Of a stretch of DNA of 64,000 nucleotides, positions 40,301 through 49,900 are shown piece after piece (position 1 is the stretch's first letter; each line of letters begins with the position of its first letter). The notes below the pieces were generated by a model that searched no databases, had not been told where the DNA came from, and was given only the letters and a program-made list of their open reading frames with translations. The DNA is taken from positions 248,001 to 312,000 of the forward strand of contig JABVXU010000020.1 of the NCBI GenBank assembly GCA_013365365.1, read 5' to 3'. Source of the DNA: Cruorifilaria tuberocauda (lineage: Eukaryota > Nematoda > Chromadorea > Rhabditida > Onchocercidae). Position numbers and translations under genes: made by a program.

Positions 40301-40376
40301 TCATCAAACCTCTTATCGCATAAATGAGAATTAACGCGACGAAGAGCTTTTGTAAGCTCATCGAACACGCGCTCAT
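4232..40376 (-). CDS. let-805: LET-805/myotactin-like giant transmembrane FN3 receptor
   Basis: About 57 exons give about 4,790 residues: a signal peptide, about thirty FN3 domains with the usual core Trp, Tyr and Leu residues, a receptor-phosphatase-like membrane-proximal domain, one transmembrane helix and a basic, serine-rich tail. From memory, C. elegans LET-805 has about 32 FN3 repeats, about 4,450 residues and a tail of about 500; I know no other worm protein with this plan. The family sits in the epidermal membrane at fibrous organelles (hemidesmosome-like) and is needed to hold body-wall muscle to the cuticle. Most introns carry nematode consensus sites and codon phase is kept across nearly all of them. 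Open points: the exon 1-2 junction, the acceptor near 37.55 kb, a GC donor at 34026 and the choice of C-terminus. An ectodomain coiled coil is unusual. Orthology is inference from architecture, with strong support. Confidence 0.85.
4884..5074 (-). other. let-805: let-805 penultimate or alternative last exon
   Basis: The acceptor AAATTTGCAG precedes a frame running ENGRGAG through HNWPDDLIDIVNEP to a TGA at 4884-4886. An internal donor (CGAG then GTACGCG, exon end 4919) can skip the last twelve codons. Read-through ends the protein with RPRQLKIL; splicing continues to the exon at 4232-4308. Confidence 0.75.
5593..7988 (-). other. let-805: let-805 distal cytoplasmic tail exons
   Basis: Exons 7850-7988, 7539-7663, 7269-7374, 6306-6656 and 5593-5733 join in matching phase. 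The first is a short heptad-like helix (FEESRRLQESLTKLTEIL). The others are rich in Ser, Tyr, Arg and Thr and contain many RSR, SRS and YSS pieces, so they are probably disordered and phosphorylated. No enzyme domain is visible. The acceptor of the first exon (CTACCGAG at 7989-7996) is poor by consensus and was chosen because it is the one that keeps phase. Confidence 0.75.
8183..8877 (-). other. let-805: let-805 tail exons with four G-Y-x-x-G-F repeats
   Basis: Exons 8733-8877 and 8183-8426 encode four copies of an eleven-residue motif: FEDGYVRGFRD, FHEGYVKGLRD, YSSGYMQGFRD and FRTGYIDGFKE. The third copy is followed by a Gly/Ser-rich stretch. The pattern F-x-x-G-Y-x-x-G-[FL]-[RK]-[DE] is too regular for chance. 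Its function is unknown to me; it could bind intermediate filaments or linker proteins of the fibrous organelle. Confidence 0.8.
8945..9460 (-). other. let-805: let-805 juxtamembrane tail exons
   Basis: Exon 9385-9460 follows the membrane exon in phase and opens with a basic stop-transfer run (RYRTRKERRR), placing this side in the cytoplasm. Exon 8945-9032 continues with a short helix (MQALSSRVEDIRSSLDQK) that has heptad spacing. Confidence 0.8.
10530..10638 (-). other. let-805: let-805 transmembrane exon
   Basis: After the acceptor ATTTCAG the frame reads SPYAISGWPWWW, then eleven leucines in a row, then ILLTCCLLWCLQ. This is a single membrane-spanning helix. It joins exon 14345-14625 upstream (phase 1) and the basic exon 9385-9460 downstream (phase 2). 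Leucine codons are mixed, so the run is not a pure triplet repeat. Three tryptophans mark the outer interface and cysteines the inner side (possible lipid attachment, inference). Confidence 0.85.
10639..14344 (-). other. let-805: Large let-805 intron with a GC-richer segment
   Basis: This 3.7-kb intron separates the ectodomain from the membrane exon. Most of it is plain AT-rich sequence. A segment at about 11760-12090 is clearly richer in G and C and contains a short candidate first exon at 11780-11798. I see no repeat element or RNA gene in it. Confidence 0.6.
11780..11798 (-). other. let-805: Possible alternative first exon of a tail-only let-805 isoform
   Basis: An ATG at 11796-11798 starts the short frame MSVWPD and runs into the donor GTACGCC. 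The end phase (1) matches the membrane exon at 10638, so translation would give a short N-terminus followed directly by the transmembrane helix and tail. The GC-richer DNA just upstream could be its promoter. Phase match alone has a one-in-three chance, so support is weak. Confidence 0.25.
14345..14961 (-). other. let-805: let-805 membrane-proximal extracellular domain
   Basis: Exons 14783-14961 and 14345-14625 encode the last extracellular domain. Visible marks are PPPYMVEN, RYYVVVDEREP, IPYYVAASY, IGDG and GGYLNYPL. This order is like the membrane-proximal FN3-like domain of receptor tyrosine phosphatases. The donor at 14782 (C then GTTAGT) was preferred over one 41 bases upstream because only it preserves phase. 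Confidence 0.75.
15245..21061 (-). other. let-805: let-805 FN3 block, C-terminal part
   Basis: Exons: 20759-21061, 19900-20193, 19584-19714, 19116-19308, 18920-19020, 18529-18751, 17229-18421, 16899-17075, 16604-16787, 16258-16394, 15800-16108 and 15245-15700. Each holds FN3 halves or whole domains, seen as PP-x-x-L or PR-x-L openings, a core W (for example ITWRPPAQPNGQITGYTLVY), L-x-P-x-T-x-Y strands and W-S-P/E-W endings. Domain boundaries often fall inside exons. The acceptor of exon 18920-19020 (AAGGAAG) is weak but is the only one in phase. Confidence 0.85.
21475..28560 (-). other. let-805: let-805 FN3 block, central part
   Basis: Exons: 28403-28560, 27487-27926, 27138-27365, 26670-26886, 26400-26529, 26103-26230, 25595-25944, 25228-25506, 24540-25130, 22368-24306, 22028-22193 and 21475-21596. 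The 1,939-base exon 22368-24306 alone encodes about six complete FN3 domains, which suggests intron loss or a fused set of ancestral exons. Potential N-glycosylation sites (for example NISI, NITV) are frequent, as expected of an extracellular region. All phases agree. Confidence 0.87.
21778..21867 (-). pseudogene. Partial copy of a let-805 FN3 exon inside a let-805 intron
   Basis: These 90 bases match 18552-18642 of the coding exon 18529-18751 almost exactly, with about four differences including a one-base deletion (tactccattg against tactcgttg). The copy lies in the intron between exons 22028-22193 and 21475-21596, in the same orientation. The deletion breaks the frame and there are no splice sites beside it, so it is a dead fragment of recent origin. 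Confidence 0.9.
28951..29745 (+). pseudogene. Broken reading frame on the opposite strand within a let-805 intron
   Basis: One frame opens with ATG at 28951 (MDFLCLNTPIERYLLYAP), is interrupted by TGA at 29101-29103, then stays open and protein-like (ISLEDVQLSSKLSQPTKK, QICLSKIPKKLCDKI) to a donor-like GCG-GTAAAT at 29274. A second piece, 29584-29745, follows TTGTTTAG, is in compatible phase and reads VERRSTREKVQLTSRVEKF to a TAA. I do not recognise the protein. It could be a dead nested gene or a captured gene fragment. The lone TGA and lack of a clear start context argue against a working gene. Confidence 0.35.
29859..32519 (-). other. let-805: let-805 FN3 block between the coiled coil and the central part
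   Basis: Exons 32404-32519, 32049-32250, 31454-31735, 30753-30863 and 29859-29994 are all in phase. The block opens with DDIPKSLLGIDKPRIEQRG, the start of the FN3 domain after the coiled coil. Cysteines in CDPRVDFWC and in DRECEPYF are unusual for FN3 and may form disulfides. Confidence 0.85.
33014..33797 (-). other. let-805: let-805 exon: FN3 end fused to a long charged coiled coil
   Basis: The exon opens with the second half of an FN3 domain (IEDLNTRK through LSPNSIYNISIRAATDF) and then changes to about 200 residues of Lys, Glu, Arg and Gln with almost no hydrophobic core. The last part is built of seven-residue units such as KEREQWK, repeated about six times at 33150-33290. It ends at the donor GTGAGAG and joins the next FN3 exon (32519) in phase, so it is a true part of the ectodomain and not an unspliced intron. 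It may form a long single helix or coiled coil. Confidence 0.85.
33150..33290 (-). repeat. 21-bp coding minisatellite (seven-residue unit)
   Basis: Units of 21 bases, or 21 with small in-frame gains of 6-9 bases, repeat head to tail in the coiled-coil exon. Each encodes a variant of KEREQWK. The period of seven residues equals a coiled-coil heptad, so copy-number change would leave the helix in register. Confidence 0.8.
34027..39896 (-). other. let-805: let-805 FN3 block, N-terminal part
   Basis: Exons: 39662-39896, 39307-39436, 38938-39047, 38520-38697, 38308-38408, 37767-38093, about 37397-37560, 37045-37203, 36483-36669, 34985-35087, 34685-34832, 34476-34548 and 34027-34143. FN3 marks include LTVEWEG, ISWESPECGSVGEYHIE and LDDLDSGTRYAFRVRS. 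Two oddities: the exon ending at 37397 has no AG acceptor where the FN3 alignment would place its start, and the exon ending at 34027 has a GC donor. Confidence 0.8.
40294..40376 (-). other. let-805: let-805 first coding exon, signal peptide
   Basis: An ATG at 40374-40376 lies one base after AATTTCAG, a likely spliced-leader or 5' UTR acceptor. It opens MSACSMSLQKLFVALILIYA, a clear signal peptide. The next exon (39896) needs a phase-2 end. The nearer donor at 40309 gives phase 1, while the donor GTTCTT at 40293 gives phase 2 and was used here. A small missed exon is also possible. Confidence 0.6.
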
Positions 40377-43300
40377 CCTGAAATTCATCTTATTAGAAAA
40401 GTTTAGTCTTATGTTGAATTCAAATTGAACGTCGACCGAATTAATAAAATACGCAGAAAGTACTCAAAGACGTCAAAAAATACAAATCCATAGTATTATT
40501 AGCAAAAATTATAACAAAATAAAATTCACAGATTTGAAGAAAAAATGTAAAATTTTCGAATTCCTTAGTTTATTTATTGGATCAAACAAAATTTTAGGGT
40601 TGAAAGAGAATGATAAAGAATTATTGTCTCGTGAATTTCTCCCTTTTCTTTATTTTTTACTGCCACTACTTTTTAGTGGAACAACCGTCATCTTCATGAA
40701 AAAGTTTTGAAATTGGATCTTATGCATGAATGACATCGAGAAATGTAATATAAATGAATAAGAATATGAATTTAAGTGAGATAAATAAAAGTTATGAGAA
40801 TGGTATGGTAGATTTGATTCACGGAAGTACAAAAAGGATAAAAATTATTAGGATGAAAATAAAAGATAATGAAGTAGTAGAATCTGAAATGTATTATTAT
40901 TTTCATAACATTTAAATTCACGTAATATTCACTCATTAGTTTACGTAATTATTTATTTTATCTTACGTGCAAAAACTCTAATCTACGATAACAATTAATT
41001 TTTTTTGGAAATTTCAGCTTATTTATTAAAAAATTCGTTTAGAAATCAATTAAAATAAAACATTCGCACAGCATTCAAAAGTTTTTAACTTATTTGTTTT
41101 ATTAAAACTCATAATAAATAAGATACTGTGCTTTGCAAATATCAGGTGATAGAAAAATGGTAATATCTCTAAATGATAGTTTTCTTATCTTTTCAAGTTT
41201 ATACCCTCCGCTTTGTCATAATAAAGTTGAAGTTCCGTCGAAGAAAAGAAATTCCTTCAAGATGTGTCTATATTTCGATCAATGGATAATCAATCAAAAA
41301 TAGCTACCGGAAAATTTTATAAAAAGAATTGTAATAATGCAATCTTAATAGTATATCAAACAAGAAAAGAATTTATCATGAAAAATTACCAGTTTTCATT
41401 ATCGTTATCATTTTCCAATAGGATTGCTCGATAAAGATGATAAGGAAACTAACTCCAATGATTTCAAGATTTCCTGTCAAATAGAACAGCGAAAACGTTA
41501 TACCTAAGCTTGCTTTGATTGGACTAATGACGCATTTTAAATTGATAATAATTCCGCCTTTTTCTCTCTTCTTTATCATGATTTTTCACTTTACCAGTAA
41601 TTTCTAGATGACTATGTAACTTTTAGATAAGAAATAAATGATGGGCTGTGTCTTAAAAGAATATTTCTTCTTAAAAGTTTTGTAAGGAAATGAAAATGAA
41701 AAAATTCTTAATCACTGAAATCATTTTTCGATCAACTGAAATGTTGCTCATACTCCAATCATTTATTTAAACAATATAATTTTATTTTAACAGAGGACTA
41801 GCAATTACGGCCAAGTATTATATTATCATATCTTAACATGCAATTAACAACCTTGAGTGAAATGTCTTTTTAAACTTCTGCTGGGAGAATACAGTAAAAT
41901 GGAAGGGAAATGTTTATTGAAATGTAATGGAAAAAGAAAAAAGTCATCAATACAGTTTAGATGAAAATACAAAAATTCCTTTTAAAACCTGTCATGACTC
42001 TCGACAGCTGTAACCATTGGAGAAAATTTTTGTACTGAAATGAATGGATTCTGAAACTCGATTCCCGCAAACCGATTAATTATCATTCATCAACATTTCT
42101 CTTTTCCTTTATTTTTATATTTATATTCGTTAATTGTGAATAGTGCAAATTAATCGTCTAACTATTTTATTGACATTTGAAACAATTTCACCGTTTTTTG
42201 ATGTAATCATTGAACAATTTTATTGAATCATAAACAGGAGCATGTTGGAAATGAAAATACCTAAGTAAAGAAGCTGTAAGGTGGCTTATATTACCTTTAT
42301 TGATTGGAATTTATTGTCTCTCTTGATTATTATTGGAAAAGATAAAGGAAAAGAAGAAATAGCGTATAAACAAAATTATTGAGAGTGAGATGAATGAGAT
42401 TTCAAAATAAATGACAATATTCGCTGTACAAAAATGCGTCAAATCATTTTTCTTTTAGGATCATATAAGTAAGCAATGGAAGAAAGAATGAAAATATCGT
42501 AATCATCCAATTTTTTGTTGATAAGTAATGAGATGAAATTGTTCAGAAGTAATAAATCTTCGAAATATATTTTGTCTCATCAGGGTTTTAATTAAGTAAT
42601 TATAGAAATGAAAACAATAGCAGTATACTTTAAATTTCAACATATTTACTACGAAAATTGAAATGATTCATTAAATTTTCATTTCAGGACATTTGTACAC
42701 TAAAAAATTAAAAATGAAAGCTAAACTACGCATAAATTACTACGTCTATGCTAAAACGAATCCGTTATCGTGTCTGAATTTTTTACGGAATTAATTTACT
42801 GAATAATAATTTCATTACTTCAATAATTTGTAAAGAAAAACAAAACACGCGTTTTTGTTACATTTTATTTTGCAATTATGAATGAATAATCTTCTATGAG
42901 TCATTGCCCATCCAATTCACTTAAAACGTTATCCAATTATCAAATGAATCATTATATCATTAATTTTCACATTTTGAGTATGTTCATGCTTTTCGAAACC
43001 TCCCGAACATTAAAATTTGTTTCGTTTTTCCATTATTTTTTTAAAAAGTAAATTTCAAATGTTTATTCTATACCGAGAGCTGAATCATTGTTTATCACTA
43101 TTCCTGAAAATAATTTGAAAAAAAGGAAAAAACAAACGAGCTATGTACGTGCTCTCATTTGCAGCAAGTAATAGAAACATAGAAATCCTTCATTGATTCA
43201 CTCAATGCACATCATGAGAGTATCGCAGAAATCCCGACAATTATTCACAACAAGAATGGGAAAAAATAATTGAAGAAAACATCTGTCTCTTCCATCGTCA

Positions 43301-46300
43301 TCATATCAATAACTATTGTACTGTATTACCATAAAAAATCCCTAAAAGCGCAATTACCAAAAAAAGATGTACAGTTTTCACAATCATACAAAAAAATAAG
43401 AAATTGCTATTTCATGGACTGCTAAACATTTTAAATTGTGGCCATTAAGAATCGAGAAAGAAAAGATTATGAATAAAAAGTTTTTCTCCCGATGTGCACA
43501 TCTACAAAGAATTTAAGCAGAATCACTTCAAGCAAGAAATATGCTGAAAGTAAATTTCAATATCTCATTCCTTCTTAATAAACCAAATACTTTAACGATT
43601 CCGAACAAAGCGATCAGTTAGTCTTTTCAAACTCATCTTCCGAAAAAAACAAGAAAAATTTATAAGAATAGAAAACGTTTATTCAAAATTTATTAATAGT
43701 AGAAAACATTCATCTCAAATGATTCATAAAAATGCACACTCATTACTTTATCAATTAATGAAGTTATCTTATTATCGCTTAATTCCTTCATGAAATCGTT
43801 GGTAATTTCATTAATAAAGATTTCTTTCATCATTTTTGCCTTTTCAAATCACATTCCATAATTTGACGTGATACAGAATCCCCACTTTGAAAAAGCATGG
43901 AAATTTTCATTATTTACATTAATAAAAAAGAAATGGAATTTTATATTGTTAAATTGAAATAAATTAAATTAACGATAATCGCTAGAAAGAAAGAAAAACT
44001 CGATGAGATAGGACAATCTCCTCCATCATCTTTTATCATATTTGTTCATTTAACTGTAACAACAATAAGGCACAGTAATATGTCAGCTATACGGTGGGCG
44101 CATTTGTCAATGTTGTTCTTAAAGGAAGAAATAAGTCAAGGTAACAGATAATCAGTACATACAAGTATGCAGTGATTATTTTATATGAACGGGTTATCTG
44201 TTTAATGAACTGTTTGTCAAAGTTCGATAGTGACATCCGAAAAGCAATGAATTGTTTGATTTCAACCATAAATACAAAGAAAACATTTCATAAAAATTAT
44301 CTGATAAAAATATTTTTCAAAGAGAAGTAAATTGCATTAGGTTCTATTAAAAAAAATATAATAGCAGTCAAACCAAGAGAAAAACTGTCTGGTTGTTAAC
44401 GTTCCCTGGTAATTACGTAATATGTCGCTCCAACTTAATTTCCTCATAATATTGCCAGGCTAATTGAGATATTTACATAAGTATTGTAATTATTTTCCAA
44501 TTTATCACAGTTATCCTTTTCAAAATGAGATATAATGTTTTCAAATATTTCATTCTTTCCTGTCCCATAAAATTTTTAGTTAGAAGAAGAAATTGATAAT
44601 TTAATTGTCAAGATTTGAAATACCGCAAAGTGAATTGATGACGTCGCTTGAAGAAGCACTTACTTTTTATAAGAACTGTTTCATTAAGTAAAATTAACGT
44701 TAAAATGTAAAAAATGTTCTAAAATGTCTAAAATGTGCAAGTTCAAATCTTTGCAAAATAAATGCATAAAACATGGAAATAAAGGCGAATGAAGTTTGCA
44801 TTGCAGTAATAATTGTATAAATTTATTTTGAGTTACCAATTTTTCAAATGATTTCTCTATCGTATACCACAAAAGCCTTTCTTTTATTAATACCTGATGA
44901 GAAAACTTCCTAATTTTCCATCCTCAAGTTTCTCATATATTAAAATAAACTCTTCATTGAATTAATCTTAACCGATCACAAAAAATTGTAATTTAAAATT
45001 TCAAAATTATTTGTTTATTCAATAAATTTTGTTTACTAAAGAATAATTGTCGCGTAATTGCTGTCAGATACTGATAAAATGTGAAAAAAACAATTATCGT
45101 AAATAACGTACTTATAAAACATCTAATTGACAAAGATTTAATTATGAAAAGAAAAATTTTTTTAAATGTGAAAAGTGCAGACGATAAAATACATATTTAG
45201 CAAACAGACATTAATCTCAATAAATGCTTAATTAATTAAGGAGGCTTTTTCTCCTTTTTTAGTATCTCTGGTTTTATTCAAATATGCATTTACCATAACA
45301 ACAAAATCAAATAGTAAACAGAAGAAAATAAAATCACTATTTAAACAAGATTGTTATTTCTATATAATTTCACGACACAATCGTTCTGCAGTCAGCTCAA
45401 ATATTTTAGGTAAACTTTTCAATCCAACAAACTTTTTACTTCTTTGCAATGAAAAAACTGGTATTGCATTAAATTATAGACTTGAATTAAGCTAAAAATT
45501 TCATCAATTATATGTAAAATTTATCCATTATCAATTCCTCACTTCTATTAAGTAGAGATAAATGAATATACAAAATACGTAAGTAAAATACTTCAGGTAA
45601 GTGAAAGTTTTTAGTCTAACTAATTACTATTTGCCATAAACAATAATACTGCTAAGGTATCCGGAAATCCTCAATACTTTCGATGTCTTCAGCCAAGAAC
45701 GTCTTCCAAAAAATTAAAATGCGGAAAAATCACCGCTCCTAGTACTGCCAAACCTGTACTCTGTTCACATTCCCGTAAAATCTTTCTATTAGAATATTTT
45801 TAAAGACAATAATTTTTGGCATTGTGTAAATGTCTGATTGTTGTTTATCATTTAATTCACATTCGTTTCCTTTATTAATTTTTTTTAACCTTCGGATTGA
45901 AATATTTTTTATAGTTGGAAGAGACAATAAGCAAGCAATTCAAATCAAGGTAATTAGAAATAATTAAGATTTTTATTAACCGTAAATGAAGTGAAGATAA
46001 TCCTAAATAATATGGTTCTGTAAGTTAAAGTTTGAATAGAATGTTAATGAAAATGGAAAAATCTCATGCATTATGTTTTTTTTATTGTCATTTCTGCTTT
46101 TATTTTTCGATAAAAAATATTGGCAAAAATATTTATGTAAATATAAGCATTTTAGGTTGATTGAAGAGGAAAAGGGGGAGAGAGAGAAGGAGGAGAAAGA
46201 GAAATAAAGAGAAGTAAACAAAATATATGAACGAACGATGAATAATAAAAACTTTCAAAAATTATTATTCTGAAAAATGAATAATTCTATCTTACCTTAT

Positions 46301-46923
46301 TTAAGGTTCCAGTTATTGAAGAAAATTAATGCTATTAGAAATCAAATAACTACGATCAAACTTCTATAGCTAATCAATATTAAAAAGAAAGAAGATGAAT
46401 GTTGAAATTTTGAAATGCCTATTATACGAGCCATTGAATGAAACAGTACCTGACTCATTGACAGTATCAAAGGAAAAACTTGAGAAATCAGCTTTATAAT
46501 GTCATACTTTCAGATGAGAATCTAAAAAAGCTCTAACAAACTGGAAACTTCCAACAAACTTTTAAAATAGTATGAATTGATACCAGAATAATAGACCAGC
46601 GAAAAATTCGAACCTTAAAAATATCTGTGATGGAAACATGGAACACTTTAAAAACGTAGAGATTGAGAAATTGACGGGAAATTTGAAGCTTGATTTACAA
46701 AAAGTTGATTCGACTTTTGCTAAAAGTAGTTAAAGAACGTGAAATTCAACATTGCTCAAATAACCAATGTCGTCGTTAAATCTGAAATTTTTAGTTTTGA
46801 AAATTTTTCTGAATAAATCGGACGAAATAAAAGTTTTTTTTTTTTTCAAATATCTTCCAATGTTTTGATAAAATGTTCAATATTTTTAACATTTATCTAT
46901 GAATCAAGCTAAAAGAAGAGAGA

Positions 46924-46925
<2 letters not shown>

Positions 46926-46958
<33 letters not shown>
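46926..46958. repeat. (GA)n microsatellite
   Basis: About 16 uninterrupted GA dinucleotides, flanked by further GA-rich sequence, in the long intergenic region. It is likely to vary in length among individuals. Confidence 0.95.
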
Positions 46959-46959
<1 letters not shown>

Positions 46960-49900
46960 CAGAAAAAGAAGAACATTTTTAAAAGTATTAGCCGAATTGT
47001 CCATTCTCTTATTTGTCAAGCGACAATATTGTTCTAGCCAATTGTAGTTTATAAATTTTCGAACAGTAAAACGAGGAAACAATTTCTGATATAAATTTAT
47101 TTCAGAGTTATTTTTATAATAAAACATGGTTTCTAATAATTATATTCTGATAAGAATATAAGTTTCTTATCATTAGAATCAGTACAATTAATTGCATTAT
47201 GATTTCATAATGTATAATAATGAATAAATATAATTAAATTATTGTTTTTGTTCTTATTTTAATACTTTAAGATTACTTAGAGAAGAAGGAAGGAGAGAGA
47301 AGGGTTAATGGGGCAATGAAAGAAATACAGCTTAAACTGAAATTATTTTGAAAAATGACACGAATTTCAAGACTGACAAAAATTGTTGAATACATTCAAA
47401 TATAAGATATTACAACTGAACCTCATTTTATGATCCTATATGATCATTCATTCTTGATCAGACTTCTACAACAATAACAACAACTATTGAATGACATTCC
47501 AATAAATAAACAGTATCCTTTTATCATTTCTTCGAACTTCCAAGACATAATTGTAAATAGTATAAACAAGTTTTGAGCGATAACAGGTTATAATATTATC
47601 ATGAAATCAATTACGTTACTTTAGCCTGCTATTTGAATATCAAAATATATAACAGCTTTGACGCGATATATCTAGCGGAGCGGAAAATTTTGCGAAGCGT
47701 AAGATTGAGGTGGTGACGTAGAGATACGAGAAATACCAAATGGTTAATTGAGGAAAAATGAATTTGCCATTTTTGTCTTTTTGTCATTTTCATCCAACGC
47801 GGATATTGGAATTAAAAAGTGCGTATATTTATTTTCTGATAAAAAATAATTTTTTGAAAAGATATTTTGTTAAATCGAAATCATTCATAATACCAATAAT
47901 TAATTTATTCGCTTTAGGATAATGAAAAATAAATTGGAATAATGTTATTGCTATTAAGAATTGACAAAAAGCATTCATTCGTTCTATCTTACTAAAGATG
48001 AATTAGAAAGAGACAGGGATGGTGACAAGGATAGAGGAAGCGAGTTAAAATGAGAGAGTAAAAGGTGATAATAACTGAAACTAGTTCAAAATATTCGAAA
48101 TACATGACAGTAGTGATGATCATCCTTTACAAGTACATTCATATATGTTTCCGTTTTGTGGTAAGGAATTGGGAAGGACGTTGAGATGGATGGAAATGAG
48201 AATCGAAATAAATGTTTTGATGGAAAATATGAATCAGAAGTAATTCCGACAACTTTCATCTCACTTTTTTCCATTTTTTTTTCAATGATAATAGTTTCTG
48301 CTAAATATTTTATATTTGTAGATTTCTTATCCTGAAATGGAATAAGCTTTCGCTTAGTCCACAAATGATAAACATTCTCTACCGTAAGACATATTGTACA
48401 TTAGTAAGCGATTTCAGGCTAAGCTCATTTCATTAAAATAGTTAACAAGGAGAAAATAGTTTAATGTGATTTAAATCATTAACCTTGAAAGAACAATGAT
48501 AAGCCGACCAAAAAATCTCAATAATCAAATCCAAAAATTCTTAATACCGAAAACTCTAAATATTAAAGTGTAAAATTTGGAAAAAATAAGGGTTTTATAT
48601 TATTTTCATTTAGCAGAATATAACAAAAAATTTAATGACAATAGCAATCCATCAAAAATAATTAATAAAGATAAAATTCAATAGATTACAATTATATTAT
48701 CACTTACTTACTTAAAAAAAAAGCTAATAATATTTATACTAATCTGAATATGTTTTTCAGAATTAATTATTTGAATAATAAGCAACCTTTGAATTCTCAA
48801 ACAGTACAGTGTATATAAAATTAATTACTCTGAGAGAATTTATAAAAATTAGTACACGAGAAAAATTTTTTTACAATGAGCATGAATACTGGTTCTACTC
48901 ATATTCCGAATTTGGCAGTTCTTCAGAAATATACTGATAACAACAATGACATCTCTATAAACTATTATCAAGAATACAAAGTACTTCAAAATGGTCTTCC
49001 AATGAATTTTAGATTGACAAATTCAAATATGATTTTCATGACAATTACTCTTATACTTTAATATTTGTAATCTTTGAACAAAAATATCATAAATTATCTA
49101 AATTATCCTTTCATTATCCATTGCTTTTTTAAAATTAATTCAAGAAAAATTTTGATGTCATCAGTAAGCCAAACTAAAGTGAAAAAAAAGAACTAATTAA
49201 ATCCGGGTAGATTTTCTCAAATGAAGGAAGCGCAGTGTAAAAATTCGTCCGATAAAATTGTAGGTGTGTCAGTTAAGATTAATTGAATCAGAAAATACTT
49301 GTATCGGTAGCGAAATGCAGAAGATTGACCTTCCACCGTTCTTTACTATTTATTGGAGAATATGAATCATGATTGTATAGTTTAAGAGTTGACAGGTGAA
49401 ACCCTTTCTTCTTACTCCTACACATTCCTTCTAGAACTCTCGATTAGTGATAGAATTCGATACAACATTAAAGCACTACCACTTCTCCCTGCCCTTCCTA
49501 TCACAACAACAATCAGCGCCAATTGATTTGCGATGCGGAATTCAGTCGCAGATCAGCGATGAAATGGCGAATAGGGAAAAGAATATTTAATGAATAATAT
49601 ACATCAAACTTGCTAGATAATATAAACAATTGACTGAGACCGCAAATTAAGGTTAATAGTTTGATTGGCATATGGCCTTGGGACCAAGTTATTACTGTGA
49701 CATCCGATTATATTCCATTTCATTTATTCAAAGAATAAGATAAAAAGGTTAGTTTAAAAGATAGTAGTGGTAGGTAATGTTATATATAGTAATCTGATCT
49801 GTAATGATTAATCTAATAGTAATTCAAACGTTAACCAAAAAAATCTGAACGATTTCCGACAAATGATTCAAATTGCAGAGATAATGGAAAAAACTTTTCA

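Noticed and set aside
41376..41579. Hydrophobic minus-strand open frame with acceptor-like and donor-like ends
   Set aside because: Lies in the gene-poor region, has no start and no partner exon, and resembles no family.
48086..48364. 92-codon minus-strand open frame
   Set aside because: No recognisable motif, start context or splice partner in an AT-rich desert.
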